Source: Flavobacterium sp. NG2
GTDB lineage: Bacteria; Bacteroidota; Bacteroidia; Flavobacteriales; Flavobacteriaceae
Assembly: GCF_034119845.1 (NCBI RefSeq)
Contig: NZ_CP139420.1
Span: 350,001-414,000, forward strand
Direction: 5' to 3'
DNA length: 64,000 bases
The translations under genes and the position numbers were made by a program. Below are positions 1-9,820 of this stretch, one piece after another. Positions within the stretch are counted from its first letter, which is position 1. Every line of letters starts with the position of its first letter. The notes under the pieces are model-generated. The model was given only the letters and a program-made list of their open reading frames with translations. It made no database searches and was not told the origin of the DNA.

Positions 1-572
1 GGTAATTGTCCCAAAATGGTAGAAATACTTCCTTGAGTAGGTTTTCCATTTAACAAAACCACAAATCCTGAGCTTCCTCTAACGCTGATTTCCCCTTGTC
101 CATCAATTGAAATAGAAGGTAGGTTTCTCAACACATCAGTGGCAGTTCCTCCTTGACTGTTTTGAAAAGATTTAGCGTCATACACCTGTCTGTCAATTTT
201 AGTAACAACGGTAGTTTTTTCGTTTTTAACTACGACATCGGTCAATTGATTTTCTGCTGAAACCAACGCTATTGTTCCTAAATTGATGGGTGTATTTCTG
301 TTTTTTACAAAAATGTTCTTGATGGTCTTTTTTTCAAAACCAATAAAAGATACTTCAAGATAGTAGGTTCCATTTTTAATGTTTCCTATTTTAAAAGTTC
401 CTTTTGAATCGGTTACCACTCCAGCTACTAAAGCTTTATCATTTGCTGAAAATAAGGTTGCTGTTGCATATTCCAAAGGAAAATCCCCATCAACTACTTT
501 ACCGGTCAGCTGACCAAATACTGCACTGGTCACTAAAAAAGTAACCATTAATACCAATTGATTAAATTTCAT
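1..572 (-). CDS. TonB-dependent outer-membrane receptor, N-terminal part (partial)
   Basis: The gene runs off the left edge, so only about 190 N-terminal residues are visible. A hydrophobic signal peptide ending near Val-Phe-Gly-Gln is followed by a carboxypeptidase-regulatory-like beta-sandwich (about residues 22-105), then the start of a plug domain with LRNLPSISID and a VRGSSGF...LLNGKP stretch. This order is typical of flavobacterial TonB-dependent receptors of the outer-membrane beta-barrel family, which import large substrates across the outer membrane using TonB energy. The substrate cannot be told from this fragment. The start is the ATG at 572-570. Confidence 0.85.
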   Translation of the reverse strand, partial: MKFNQLVLMVTFLVTSAVFGQLTGKVVDGDFPLEYATATLFSANDKALVAGVVTDSKGTFKIGNIKNGTYYLEVSFIGFEKKTIKNIFVKNRNTPINLGTIALVSAENQLTDVVVKNEKTTVVTKIDRQVYDAKSFQNSQGGTATDVLRNLPSISIDGQGEISVRGSSGFVVLLNGKPTQGSISTILGQL

Positions 573-862
573 TTTCTTTTTCTTTTTTTTTAGAAAGCAA
601 AAATACATTTATTAAAACATCCCCCTTGGTACATTTGAAAAAAATAAGGTATATATACTATAATTTCTGATTTTGTATTGACGTAAAAAATGGATGTATT
701 TGAAAAGATATTTGGATTAAAACTATTATTTGATTCAACTCACAATGTTGCAGCCCGACCTGAGTGGAGCTCTTTATTGTGCAGCGGAGCGGAACAATAA
801 AAGCGGGAACGGAGGGCGGAATAGCTGCCCAAAAAATTAAAATAAGGCTTGCTAAAAACTAA
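573..862. other. Spacer with a hairpin repeat
   Basis: No gene is supported here. The spacer contains AT-rich leader sequence of the TonB receptor gene and, at 751-830, a copy of the dispersed hairpin repeat described separately. Confidence 0.6.
751..830 (+). repeat. Dispersed hairpin repeat, copy A
   Basis: A hairpin with arms TTTATTGT and ACAATAAA is framed by CCCGACCTGAGTGGAGC on the left and GGGCGGAATAGCTGCCC on the right. The frame resembles the copies at 12171-12246 and 51669-51747 (AGCCC..GGAAGCGGC before the stem, AGCGGA..AGC..GGAA-TAGCT after it). It lies downstream of the AhpD-like gene and upstream of the TonB receptor gene. Confidence 0.6.
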
Positions 863-1411
863 TTATTTAGACCAAGCAAATTTCTGAAAAGCCGCGTCAA
901 CAGGAGTATTTGCTATTTGATTACTATAGTTACTAATTATTTTTTGAGACAGACCAAGGATTATTTCTAGTAATTGTTGCTCACCGTAACCTGCAGTATA
1001 AAATGCCTCTAGTTCCTCTTTAGAAACATGACCACGGTTGCGAACAATAGATAATGTCATCGCACGTAAAGATTCTAATTTTGGATTAGCTAATGGTGTT
1101 TCGTTTCGCAAAGCCTCAGTAATAGTCTCATCAACTTTCATCATGGCAGCGATACCAGTATGTGCGGGAACGCAATAATGACAAGCATGCTCAACGTTGA
1201 TGGTTTGCCAAACAACTGTCAATTCATCTGCGTTGAAAGAAGTATTAACGAATAATTCATGTAAGGTTTGATAAGCTTGAAGTGTTCCAGGCGCTCCCGC
1301 CAAAACGCCGTGAAGTCCCGGAATCATTCCGTATGCTTTTTGAGAGTTTTCTAATAAAGGTTTACTTGCTTCTGGAGCAGACTCGATGTTGTGCACTTTT
1401 AAAGTTGTCAT
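863..1411 (-). CDS. Carboxymuconolactone decarboxylase / AhpD-like family protein
   Basis: 182 residues. The E74-x2-C77-x2-C80-x3-H84 motif (CHYCVPAH) is the redox/proton-relay signature of the AhpD-like alkylhydroperoxidase superfamily. Members use the Cys pair to reduce peroxides or handle other small electrophiles. The substrate is not predictable from sequence. The gene lies 75 bp downstream of a TetR regulator on the same strand. A near-perfect palindrome (CTAAGC-N4-GCTTAG, 1452-1467) just upstream suggests that regulator controls it. Confidence 0.85.
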   Translation of the reverse strand: MTTLKVHNIESAPEASKPLLENSQKAYGMIPGLHGVLAGAPGTLQAYQTLHELFVNTSFNADELTVVWQTINVEHACHYCVPAHTGIAAMMKVDETITEALRNETPLANPKLESLRAMTLSIVRNRGHVSKEELEAFYTAGYGEQQLLEIILGLSQKIISNYSNQIANTPVDAAFQKFAWSK

Positions 1412-1451
1412 AATTTCTGTTTTTTATTAATTTATAAATCTGTTTTTATTT

Positions 1452-1467
1452 CTAAGCATACGCTTAG
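1452..1467. promoter_or_regulatory. Putative TetR operator upstream of the AhpD-like gene
   Basis: Inverted repeat CTAAGC-ATAC-GCTTAG, 41 bp upstream of the AhpD-like start codon. A nearly identical site lies 25 bp upstream of the adjacent TetR gene (2075-2090). Two matching palindromes in front of a regulator and its neighbour fit autoregulation plus target control. This is inference from sequence only. Confidence 0.5.
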
Positions 1468-1486
1468 TTTTAGTGCAAAAAAAAGC

Positions 1487-2050
1487 TTAGAGCTTTGAGA
1501 AGGTCATCTCAATATAGTCTTCGATTTCTTTTGCTGTGTTTACTCTTGATGCGGCGGCTAAACCGTGTTTGGCTAATAATAAATAATTGGCTTGTTTCTC
1601 AATGGTCGTAGCGTCTTTTGAACTATTTTTAGATAGTTTTTGTATAAAAATAGCTTTAAGATTATTCATAAAGTCCTCCATTTGCTCCTTAATCAATTGG
1701 TCTTCATTATCAGCAAATTCATTGTAGGTATTGGTCAATAAGCAGCCTTTATGATCGCCTATTTTAGTCGGCGCTTCGAGTGAATCATAAAAAAAGGTTT
1801 TGATATCATTGACGCCGTCTGTCCCCTGTTGTAATTTTTCAAAAATAGAATGGACTTTGCTTTTATAACATTTTAGGCTTTCTAGGAAAACACCCTGTTT
1901 ACTACCAAAACTTGAATAAATCGAGAACTGGTTGATACCCATTTCTTTTTCCAACATACGAACGGAGGTATTCTCATACCCATTGCGCCAGAACAAAGAC
2001 ATCGCTTTTTCTATCACTTCTTGTTCGTTATATTGTTTTGTTCTTGCCAT
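1487..2050 (-). CDS. TetR/AcrR family transcriptional regulator
   Basis: 187 residues. The N-terminal helix-turn-helix (about residues 10-55, with TSVRMLEKEMGI and a SIYSSFGSKQGVFLESL recognition-helix region) is a classic TetR DNA-binding domain. The remaining all-helical part would form the ligand/dimer domain and resembles the TetR_C class seen with AhpD-like or NemR-type electrophile responses. It sits directly upstream of the AhpD-like gene. Matching palindromes precede both genes, so it probably represses itself and that neighbour. Confidence 0.88.
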   Translation of the reverse strand: MARTKQYNEQEVIEKAMSLFWRNGYENTSVRMLEKEMGINQFSIYSSFGSKQGVFLESLKCYKSKVHSIFEKLQQGTDGVNDIKTFFYDSLEAPTKIGDHKGCLLTNTYNEFADNEDQLIKEQMEDFMNNLKAIFIQKLSKNSSKDATTIEKQANYLLLAKHGLAAASRVNTAKEIEDYIEMTFSKL

Positions 2051-2074
2051 TGTTGCTTTTATCCTGACACAAAA

Positions 2075-2090
2075 CTAAGCAGTCGCTTGG
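2075..2090. promoter_or_regulatory. Putative TetR autoregulatory operator
   Basis: CTAAGC-AGTC-GCTTGG, extendable to eight-base arms (AACTAAGC / GCTTGGTT) with one mismatch, ending 25 bp upstream of the TetR start codon. It has the same half-site and spacing as 1452-1467. Confidence 0.5.
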
Positions 2091-2152
2091 TTATAAAAAA
2101 ATATTTAACGGAATTTAACAATAACCGTAGGATTTATAGCTTAAAAACCAAC

Positions 2153-2959
2153 TTAAACAGCTTGTTTAAAACTCAGAGGCGTGCTTCCTGTGTGCCGCTT
2201 AAAGTATTTTACAAAATGTGAAACATCATTAAAATCAAGACTATATGCAATTTCAGAGATAGAAACATCAGTATAAACTAATTGTCTTTTAGCTTCTTGG
2301 ATGATGTGAGCCGCGATAACTTGTGAGGCCGTTTTAGAGAAATTCTTTTTGCAAATAACATTCAAATTTTGTGTGCTAATATTCATTAAATCAGCATAGA
2401 AAGAAACATCATTACGCAATTCTTGTTTTAATAGTTTTTCAAAATGAAGAGATTTGTCAATATTTACCAAGGACTCTGTGCGATTTGAATAGCCAATAAT
2501 TTTGGCAAAAAGCGCTTTCAAGCTACCTTCGACTACTTCTTTCTGAATACTCTCTTGTTTCATCTCTGAACATAAAACCTCAAACAACGCATCAATGGTT
2601 GCATCAGGCTGGAGCGCAATCATCTGTTCTTTGTTCAATCGAAAAAGTTGTTGGTTGATGTGTTTATCGATTGTTTTTTCAAGAAAATCTTCTTTTACAA
2701 TGATGACATAACCTTCGGGAACGGTATTTATTTCCCAGTGATGCACTTCATTATTACTAATCAAGAAAACAACCGGTGGCTTTATCTCGTAAGAAACTGA
2801 ATCCATATAATGGAAACCACTACCTTGCTTAAAATAAACCAACTCAATGTATTTATTATGTCGGTGTGGTTTGGTGAATCTTTTATTAACATCAAAAGGT
2901 TCAATTTTGATATTGGTTACGGTTGGTATTTTGGTATAGACAGCAATAGATTTATTCAT
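2153..2959 (-). CDS. AraC family transcriptional regulator
   Basis: 268 residues. The N-terminal cupin-like sensor region contains the PHRHNKYIELVYF and HHWEI segments. The C-terminal pair of helix-turn-helix units (about residues 175-266) includes the AraC signature ISEIAYSLDFNDVSHF followed by VKYFKRHTGSTPLSFK. It probably activates or represses genes in response to a small ligand. The target is unknown. It is divergent from the histidine kinase gene at 3170. Confidence 0.88.
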   Translation of the reverse strand: MNKSIAVYTKIPTVTNIKIEPFDVNKRFTKPHRHNKYIELVYFKQGSGFHYMDSVSYEIKPPVVFLISNNEVHHWEINTVPEGYVIIVKEDFLEKTIDKHINQQLFRLNKEQMIALQPDATIDALFEVLCSEMKQESIQKEVVEGSLKALFAKIIGYSNRTESLVNIDKSLHFEKLLKQELRNDVSFYADLMNISTQNLNVICKKNFSKTASQVIAAHIIQEAKRQLVYTDVSISEIAYSLDFNDVSHFVKYFKRHTGSTPLSFKQAV

Positions 2960-3169
2960 TAGTCTTACTATATGAGATGCAAATTAAAGCAATTAGACTT
3001 GTTATGACTTATAACATCCTAAAAGGTTTAAACGATTCCTCACAAAATCAAGCTTCAGTAGATAATTTAACATATTGGCTAAAACTAGAACTACCATTTT
3101 TTTTAAGTAAAACTGAATAATTTCACCCAACGGGTTAATTTACTATATTTATAGCTTTAAATTCTATAT

Positions 3170-4318
3170 ATGCAGTTTTCTGAAAGAAGAAATACAACAC
3201 GCTGGATTATCATTTTGATTTCATTTTTGATTGTTTCATTGATTCTTTGGAATACCTATACTTTTTTTCAAATTTTCAAAAACGAAGAACGACTTAAAAT
3301 GAATCTTTGGGCGACTGCTCAAAAAACCCTCATCAATGCTGATGAGAATACCGAAGTCGATTTGCCTTTGCAAATCTTGAGCAACAACTCTTCTATTCCT
3401 ATTATTTTAACGGAGAACGAACGCGTTATCAATACAGTCAACATTGATGAAAGCCTTGGTATTAATAGTGCTTCGACACATAAAATCCTAAATCGACTAA
3501 AAACTGAAAACGACCCTATTGTTATAGAATATGTACCTGGGAAATTTCAAAAACTATATTATGGTGATTCCGAATTGCTAAACAAGTTAAAATACTATCC
3601 TATAGCATTGGTTTTAATTATTTTCCTTTTTGGATTATTAGTCTATAACTTTTACAAAAGCACCAAGGTGGCTACTCAGAATAAGTTATGGGCTGGAATG
3701 GCCAAAGAAACAGCACACCAAATAGGAACTCCATTATCCTCACTAATAGGTTGGGTCGAAATATTAAAAGCCGATGAAGTTGATGAATCCATAACTATGG
3801 AAATCGAAAAAGACATTGCCCGACTTCAAACTATTACAGAACGTTTTTCTAAAATTGGCTCCACACCAACTTTAGAAAACAAAAATATCATTGAAGAAAC
3901 CTTCCATGCTTATAACTATTTACAATCACGTTTTTCTAAGCAAATTGAATTTCATTTTGAAGCTCCCGAAATCCCCATTTTCATTCCTATCAACCCAACA
4001 CTTCACGGCTGGACGATTGAAAACTTAGTCAAAAACGCTATTGATGCAATGAAAGGCAAAGGGAAATTGATTTTACAAATCGAACATGATAAAGGCAGTG
4101 TTCTAATAAATGTATCGGACACGGGAAGCGGTATTCATAAAAAACAATTTGAAACCATCTTTGAACCTGGTTTCACCACTAAAAAAAGAGGTTGGGGATT
4201 AGGATTATCATTAACCAAAAGAATTGTTGAAGAATACCATAATGGAAAAATTAAGGTATTAAAATCCGAAATAGGTTTGGGAACTACGATTCAGGTTAAT
4301 TATAAAATTAATTCTTAA
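3170..4318 (+). CDS. Sensor histidine kinase (orphan)
   Basis: 382 residues. Two membrane helices (about 11-33 and 143-163) flank a short periplasmic sensor region. The H box is KETAHQIGTPLSS with phospho-acceptor His183. The C-terminal HATPase domain shows the N box (NLVKNAIDAM), G1 box (DTGSGI) and G2 box (GWGLGLSLTKRI). It autophosphorylates on His and passes phosphate to a response regulator. No response regulator gene is adjacent, so the partner is encoded elsewhere. The signal sensed is unknown. Confidence 0.9.
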   Translation: MQFSERRNTTRWIIILISFLIVSLILWNTYTFFQIFKNEERLKMNLWATAQKTLINADENTEVDLPLQILSNNSSIPIILTENERVINTVNIDESLGINSASTHKILNRLKTENDPIVIEYVPGKFQKLYYGDSELLNKLKYYPIALVLIIFLFGLLVYNFYKSTKVATQNKLWAGMAKETAHQIGTPLSSLIGWVEILKADEVDESITMEIEKDIARLQTITERFSKIGSTPTLENKNIIEETFHAYNYLQSRFSKQIEFHFEAPEIPIFIPINPTLHGWTIENLVKNAIDAMKGKGKLILQIEHDKGSVLINVSDTGSGIHKKQFETIFEPGFTTKKRGWGLGLSLTKRIVEEYHNGKIKVLKSEIGLGTTIQVNYKINS

Positions 4319-4470
4319 AAACTAAACACAGATTGCACGGATTAGCACCGATTTTTTTTACACATCGATAAAAACTCAATGCAGGCTCGAATCATTGACT
4401 TTTGATTGCAGTTAAATCACTTTGTTTAGGATAGAAAATCATAGCTTTGTTTGAACGAGAATTATTGGAA

Positions 4471-4508
4471 AACAAAAAACGCATCCATTGCTGGACGCGT
4501 TTTTTGTT
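4471..4508. terminator. Bidirectional terminator between kinase gene and sdhB
   Basis: Hairpin with arms AACAAAAAACGC and GCGTTTTTTGTT plus an inner TCCA/TGGA pairing. It has A and T runs on both sides, so it could end the rightward kinase transcript and the leftward sdh transcript. Confidence 0.7.
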
Positions 4509-4617
4509 TGATCTATATTTTTTAGATTTTTGAAATCAGATTTTGCTTTCGTAAATAATATCATATCAATATTTTACTTCAGCAATCTAAAATCGTTGAT
4601 CAAAAACCTTATATCAA

Positions 4618-5364
4618 TTATCCTTTCAAACTAGCTGACATATACTCTCTGTTCATACGAGCAATGTTCTCTAGAGAAATTCCTTTAGGACATTCGATTT
4701 CACAAGCACCTGTATTTGTACAGTTACCGAAACCTTCTTCGTCCATTTGGCGTACCATATTCAATACACGCTCAGTAGCTTCAACTTTACCTTGTGGTAA
4801 CAAGGCATATTGCGAAACTTTAGCACCTACGAATAACATCGCTGAACCGTTTTTACAAGTAGCTACACAAGCTCCACAACCAATACAAGTTGCTGCATCA
4901 AAAGCATCATCAGCATCTTTTTTGTTTACTGGAATCGTGTTTGCATCAATAGTGTTTCCTGAAGTATTTACCGAGATAAAACCTCCTGCGTGTTGAATTC
5001 TGTCAAAAGAACTACGGTCAACAACCAAATCTTTCACTACTGGGAAAGCTGCAGCACGGAAAGGCTCGATTGTAATCGTATCACCATCCTTGAACATACG
5101 CATATGCAACTGACAAGTCGTTACACCACGGTCTGGACCATGAGCTTCCCCGTTGATGAATAAAGAACACATTCCGCAAATTCCTTCACGACAATCGTGG
5201 TCAAATGCTACTGGTGATTCTCCTTTGTTGATTTGTTGTTCGTTAAAAACGTCAAGCATTTCTAGGAACGACATATCTGGCTCAATTCCGTCAACTTTAT
5301 AGTCAACCATTGCTCCTTTATCTTGGGCGTTTTTTTGACGCCATATTTTTAATGTAAGTTTCAT
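4618..5364 (-). CDS. sdhB: Succinate dehydrogenase/fumarate reductase iron-sulfur subunit
   Basis: 248 residues. Three iron-sulfur motifs are visible in order: CREGICGMC plus a later Cys for [2Fe-2S], [11 protein letters not shown] for [4Fe-4S], and [14 protein letters not shown] for [3Fe-4S]. The subunit passes electrons from FAD in SdhA to the quinone site in the membrane subunit. It is the last gene of sdhCAB; the 51-bp gap to sdhA holds a degenerate AAGTATTAAG-type repeat. Confidence 0.97.
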   Translation of the reverse strand: MKLTLKIWRQKNAQDKGAMVDYKVDGIEPDMSFLEMLDVFNEQQINKGESPVAFDHDCREGICGMCSLFINGEAHGPDRGVTTCQLHMRMFKDGDTITIEPFRAAAFPVVKDLVVDRSSFDRIQHAGGFISVNTSGNTIDANTIPVNKKDADDAFDAATCIGCGACVATCKNGSAMLFVGAKVSQYALLPQGKVEATERVLNMVRQMDEEGFGNCTNTGACEIECPKGISLENIARMNREYMSASLKG

Positions 5365-5369
5365 TTTGT

Positions 5370-5402
5370 AAAGTATTAAGTATTAAGAAATAAGTATCAA
5401 GA
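5370..5402. repeat. Short AAGTATTAAG-type tandem repeat in the sdhA-sdhB gap
   Basis: Three imperfect copies of AAGTATTAAG/AAGTATCAAG fill most of the 51-bp gap between sdhA and sdhB. Confidence 0.6.
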
Positions 5403-5415
5403 CTTTCTCAGAATA

Positions 5416-7416
5416 CTATTTATAACTACGCTGTACTAATTTAATGTTCTCGTAATTTAGAGGCTCTTTGTGTAATACGGCATCACTTGGTTTTCCTTTG
5501 TATTCCCAAGCAGCTACATAAGCAAAGTTCTCATCATCACGAAGTGCCTCTCCTTCTGGAGTTTGATACTCTTCACGGAAGTGACCTCCACAAGATTCGT
5601 TACGGTGTAAAGCATCTTTAGCAAACAATTCACCTAATTCTAAGAAATCGGCAACACGAATTGCTTTTTCTAATTCTTGGTTGAATTCTTTATCTGTTCC
5701 AGGTACTTTAACATCTTTATAAAACTCTTCACGTAAAGCAGCGATTTCAGCCATAGCTTCTGTCAATCCTTTTTCGTTACGAGCCATACCTACTTTATCC
5801 CACATGATTTTTCCTAATTTCTTATGGAAGTAATCTACAGAATGTTTTCCTTCGTTGTTGATGAACTTACTGATTAAGTCTTTCACTCCTTTTTCAGCAG
5901 CTTCAAATTCTGGTAAATCAGTAGAGATAGGTCCCATTTTGATATCTGGAGCCAAATAATCTCCGATAGTGTAAGGCAATACAAAATATCCATCAGCCAA
6001 ACCTTGCATCAAAGCCGAAGCTCCTAAACGGTTCGCACCGTGATCAGAGAAGTTTGATTCCCCAATAGAGAAACATCCAGGAATAGTAGTTTGTAAGTTA
6101 TAATCAACCCATGTTCCACCCATTGTGTAGTGAACCGCAGGATAAATCATCATTGGGTTTGTATACGGGTCTTCGTCTACAATTTTATAATACATTTGGA
6201 ACAAGTTCCCGTATTTACTTTTTACAATATCAGTACCTAATTTCGTTACTAAAGCTTTATCGTCAGCATCAAGTCCTTTTACATAAGCAGCTTCTTTTCC
6301 GTAACGTTGAATCGCAGCAGCAAAATCCAAGTAAACTGCTTCACCTGTTTTATTTACTCCAAAACCAGCATCACATCTTTCTTTAGCAGCACGAGAGGCC
6401 ACATCACGAGGTACTAAGTTACCAAAAGCAGGATATCTTCTTTCTAAGAAATAATCTCTATCTTCTTCAGCTAAATCTTTTGCTTTTTTCTTTCCTTCAC
6501 GAATCGCTTGTGCATCTTCTAATTTAGCAGGAACCCAGATACGTCCATCATTACGCAATGACTCTGACATCAACGTTAATTTAGACTGGTGGTCTCCTGA
6601 AACAGGAATACAAGTTGGGTGAATTTGTGTATAACAAGGGTTTGCAAAGAAAGCTCCTTTTTTGTGGATTTTCCAAGCTGCAGTAGCATTAGAACCCATT
6701 GCATTTGTCGACAAGAAGAAAACGTTTCCGTATCCTCCAGAAGCAATAACTACCGCGTGAGCAGAATGTCTTTCGATTTCACCAGTAATCAAGTTACGAG
6801 CGATAATCCCTCTTGCTTTTCCGTCTACTACTACTAAGTCTAGCATTTCGTGACGGTTGTACATTTTTACTTTTCCACGACCAATTTGACGGTTCATTGC
6901 TGAGTAAGCACCCAAAAGCAATTGCTGTCCTGTTTGTCCTTGTGCGTAAAAAGTACGAGAAACCAAAGTTCCTCCAAAAGAACGGTTGTCTAATAATCCA
7001 CCATATTCACGAGCCAATGGCACCCCTTGAGCCACACATTGGTCAATAATATTAGATGAAACCTCAGCCAAACGGTGTACGTTAGCCTCACGAGCACGGT
7101 AATCCCCTCCTTTTACAGTGTCATAAAACAATCTGTAAACAGAGTCACCGTCTCCTTTATAATTTTTTGCCGCGTTGATTCCCCCTTGTGCCGCAATAGA
7201 GTGCGCACGACGTGGTGAATCTTGGAAACAAAATGCTTTTACGTTATATCCTAACTCTGCTAAAGTAGCAGCTGCAGAACCTCCAGCTAATCCAGTACCA
7301 ACGATAATAATATCAAGGTTACGTTTGTTAGCAGGGTTTACTAAATTAATATGATCTTTATAATTTGTCCATTTGTCCGCTATTGGGCCAGCTGGTATTT
7401 TTGAATCTAATGCCAT
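5416..7416 (-). CDS. sdhA: Succinate dehydrogenase/fumarate reductase flavoprotein subunit
   Basis: 666 residues. A Rossmann FAD motif ([18 protein letters not shown]) is near residue 37. The [15 protein letters not shown] segment carries the covalent FAD-linking His. The active-site region has HPTCIP, and [17 protein letters not shown] closes the FAD domain. The subunit oxidises succinate to fumarate, feeding the TCA cycle and the respiratory chain. It lies 12 bp downstream of sdhC, so the genes are co-transcribed. Confidence 0.98.
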   Translation of the reverse strand: MALDSKIPAGPIADKWTNYKDHINLVNPANKRNLDIIIVGTGLAGGSAAATLAELGYNVKAFCFQDSPRRAHSIAAQGGINAAKNYKGDGDSVYRLFYDTVKGGDYRAREANVHRLAEVSSNIIDQCVAQGVPLAREYGGLLDNRSFGGTLVSRTFYAQGQTGQQLLLGAYSAMNRQIGRGKVKMYNRHEMLDLVVVDGKARGIIARNLITGEIERHSAHAVVIASGGYGNVFFLSTNAMGSNATAAWKIHKKGAFFANPCYTQIHPTCIPVSGDHQSKLTLMSESLRNDGRIWVPAKLEDAQAIREGKKKAKDLAEEDRDYFLERRYPAFGNLVPRDVASRAAKERCDAGFGVNKTGEAVYLDFAAAIQRYGKEAAYVKGLDADDKALVTKLGTDIVKSKYGNLFQMYYKIVDEDPYTNPMMIYPAVHYTMGGTWVDYNLQTTIPGCFSIGESNFSDHGANRLGASALMQGLADGYFVLPYTIGDYLAPDIKMGPISTDLPEFEAAEKGVKDLISKFINNEGKHSVDYFHKKLGKIMWDKVGMARNEKGLTEAMAEIAALREEFYKDVKVPGTDKEFNQELEKAIRVADFLELGELFAKDALHRNESCGGHFREEYQTPEGEALRDDENFAYVAAWEYKGKPSDAVLHKEPLNYENIKLVQRSYK

Positions 7417-7428
7417 TATAATTGAATA

Positions 7429-8094
7429 TTAATGATTGAAATGATGAAATAATGCAATAAATACGAATCCTAAAGGAACGATGATAGAAAACCATAAACC
7501 GAAGTTTTTCATCCCTTTTGTATATTTATTATTCGCTCCTACTGATTGAAAAGAAGAGCTAAATCCGTGTTGTAAGTGTAAAGACAACAAAATGAATGAC
7601 AAACTGTATAAACCAGTACGTACTGGGTTTACAAATTTCTCTGCCAATTCATGGAAATAACGTGTTTCATCAGCTGGGTTAAACTCTACATACTTATAAA
7701 TCATCTCTGGAAACCAGAAATCATAAAAGTGTAAAGCTAAGAAAGCCAAAATTACTGAACCTGAAATAATCATGTTACGAGATGCCCAAGACGCATTGGC
7801 AGCTCCATTGTAACTTGCGTAGTTTACAGGTCTTGCTTTTCTGTTTTGCAAATCCAAAGTGAATCCCATGATGAAGTGAAAAATCACCCCAACAATAAGA
7901 ATTGGTTGAATTACAAATTGAATCAAAGGATTAGTTCCCATGAAATGAGAAATCGCATTGAACAAATCGGCACTAATTACCGAAGTCATATTGATTAAAA
8001 AATGCTGTGCTAGAAACAACATCAAAAAAAGTCCTGAAAGTGCCATAGCTACTTTTTTTGCTATTGACGATTTCAATAATCCAGATTTTGCCAT
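7429..8094 (-). CDS. sdhC: Succinate dehydrogenase cytochrome b subunit, type B
   Basis: 221 residues with five hydrophobic membrane helices and histidines placed as heme ligands (for example in LAQHFLIN, FHFIMGF, LALHFYDF and LHLQHGF). A single large membrane anchor, with no separate SdhD, and the C-A-B order define the di-heme type-B enzymes of Bacteroidota, Epsilonproteobacteria and Bacillus, which act with menaquinone. It is first in the operon, behind a good promoter match at 8125-8155. Confidence 0.95.
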   Translation of the reverse strand: MAKSGLLKSSIAKKVAMALSGLFLMLFLAQHFLINMTSVISADLFNAISHFMGTNPLIQFVIQPILIVGVIFHFIMGFTLDLQNRKARPVNYASYNGAANASWASRNMIISGSVILAFLALHFYDFWFPEMIYKYVEFNPADETRYFHELAEKFVNPVRTGLYSLSFILLSLHLQHGFSSSFQSVGANNKYTKGMKNFGLWFSIIVPLGFVFIALFHHFNH

Positions 8095-8124
8095 AATATT
8101 TTAGAATATAATTTAAAAAGTACA

Positions 8125-8155
8125 CAAAAATAGCGTAATTAGGCTCGAACTACAA
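8125..8155 (-). promoter_or_regulatory. sdhCAB promoter
   Basis: Reading leftward, TTG (8155-8153) is followed after 20 bases by TATTTTTG (8132-8125), a perfect match to the TAnnTTTG -7 element of Bacteroidota. The predicted transcript starts about 25 bases before the sdhC ATG. Confidence 0.65.
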
Positions 8156-8521
8156 CCTTTTCATTCTTATTTATAATCATTTTAAAGTGATTGATTTCAA
8201 AAAAAGAAAAAGGAAGAAAACAAGATGCAAATAAATGATTTTCAGAATGTTAATTTTATAAAATCTGAAAAAACAGAAAATAATTCAGATTAAATTCATT
8301 TAGAAATTATTACCAAAAAAGCATTAAAATTATTAAAATCATAATTAAAACGACCTAAATTTTCAATTTCATAAACACACAAAACCAAACGATTTTGTGT
8401 ATAAAAATAAATTGTTAACTCAAGGTTTCTTTTTTAGTCTTTCTGTTATAAAAATCTAGTTTTCTTTCGGACCTACATTTACAATCAGATTGTTTAAATT
8501 TGTTTTCTAATCCATAATAAA
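8156..8521. other. AT-rich spacer between divergent sdhC and aminopeptidase genes
   Basis: No coding region or strong repeat is supported. A TAAATTTG -7-like box at 8495-8502 precedes the aminopeptidase gene, with no convincing TTG at the right distance. Confidence 0.5.
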
Positions 8522-9814
8522 ATGAAGTACGCCCCAATAAGCTCAAATCTATTCATAAAAAACCGTAAGAAGTTTACCACTCAAATGAAACCGAGTAGTG
8601 TTGCTATCTTCAATTCGAATGATATCTATCCCGTAAGTGCCGATAGCACCTTGCCTTTTGCACAACATCGTGATATTTTTTACCTAAGTGGCATCGACCA
8701 AGAAGAAAGCATTTTGTTGTTATTTCCAGATGCTCCCTATGCACACCAAAAAGAAATGCTATTCCTAAAAGAAACTAACGAGCATATTGCCATTTGGGAA
8801 GGAGCAAAACTCACCAAAGAACAAGCTTTTGACGTTTCCGGTATCAAAACCATTCATTGGCTGACAGATTTTGAAAAAGTTTTAGCAGAATTAATGTCGT
8901 ATTCTGAAACGATTTACATCAATACCAATGAACATTATCGTGCTACCATTGAAACCGAAACCCGCGAAGCCCGTTTTGTAAAATGGTGGAAAGAAAAATA
9001 TCCCGCTCATATTGTAGCTAAAAGTAATCCTATTTTGCAACGCCTTCGTTCTGTAAAAGAACAAGAGGAAATCGACTTAATCCAACAAGCCTGCAATATT
9101 ACCGAAAAAGGTTTCCGTCGTATCTTGCCATTTGTAAAACCAAACGTTATGGAGTACGAAATCGAAGCTGAATTTATTCACGAATTTATTCGCAATCGTT
9201 CCAAAGGTTTTGCCTACACCCCTATCATCGCATCAGGAAACAGCGCCAATGTGTTGCATTATATCGAAAACAACAAAGCTTGTAAAGCTGACGAATTGAT
9301 TTTGATGGATGTCGCTGCTGAATATGCGAACTATTCTAGTGACTTAACCCGAACTATCCCCGTTTCAGGACGTTATTCTGACCGACAAAAAGCGGTTTAC
9401 AATGCCGTATTGAGAGTCAAAAACGAAGCTACCAAGATGCTCAAACCAGGTGTGCTTTGGAAAGAATACTCTGCCGAAGTAGGCAAAATCATGACCTCAG
9501 AATTACTCGGTTTAGGATTACTCGACAAAGCTGATGTTCAAAATGAAAACCCAGAATGGCCCGCTTACAAAAAATACTTCATGCACGGCACCTCACACCA
9601 CATGGGACTCGATACTCACGATTACGGGATTCTAACCGAGCCAATGCAAGCCAATATGGTCTTTACGGTCGAGCCTGGTATTTATATCCCCAAAGAAGGT
9701 TTCGGAATACGAATTGAAGACAATGTGGTCATTCAAGAAAAAGGAGAACCATTCAACCTGATGCAAAACATCCCAATAGAAGTAGAGGAGATTGAGACTT
9801 TGATGAACACATAG
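8522..9814 (+). CDS. pepP: Xaa-Pro aminopeptidase (aminopeptidase P, M24B)
   Basis: 430 residues. An N-terminal AMP_N domain (about 1-130) precedes a pita-bread M24 metallopeptidase domain. The dinuclear metal ligands are visible: Asp in LMDVAAEY, Asp in SSDLTRTIP, His in HGTSHHMGLDTHD, Glu in FTVEPGIY and Glu in IRIEDNV. It removes N-terminal residues preceding proline during peptide turnover. No signal peptide, so cytoplasmic. It is a single gene followed by a long palindromic spacer. Confidence 0.95.
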   Translation: MKYAPISSNLFIKNRKKFTTQMKPSSVAIFNSNDIYPVSADSTLPFAQHRDIFYLSGIDQEESILLLFPDAPYAHQKEMLFLKETNEHIAIWEGAKLTKEQAFDVSGIKTIHWLTDFEKVLAELMSYSETIYINTNEHYRATIETETREARFVKWWKEKYPAHIVAKSNPILQRLRSVKEQEEIDLIQQACNITEKGFRRILPFVKPNVMEYEIEAEFIHEFIRNRSKGFAYTPIIASGNSANVLHYIENNKACKADELILMDVAAEYANYSSDLTRTIPVSGRYSDRQKAVYNAVLRVKNEATKMLKPGVLWKEYSAEVGKIMTSELLGLGLLDKADVQNENPEWPAYKKYFMHGTSHHMGLDTHDYGILTEPMQANMVFTVEPGIYIPKEGFGIRIEDNVVIQEKGEPFNLMQNIPIEVEEIETLMNT

Positions 9815-9820
9815 TGTATT

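Noticed and set aside
2021..2221. 66-residue plus-strand open frame
   Set aside because: It overlaps the TetR start, the operator spacer and the AraC end antisense, with no protein-like composition or promoter.
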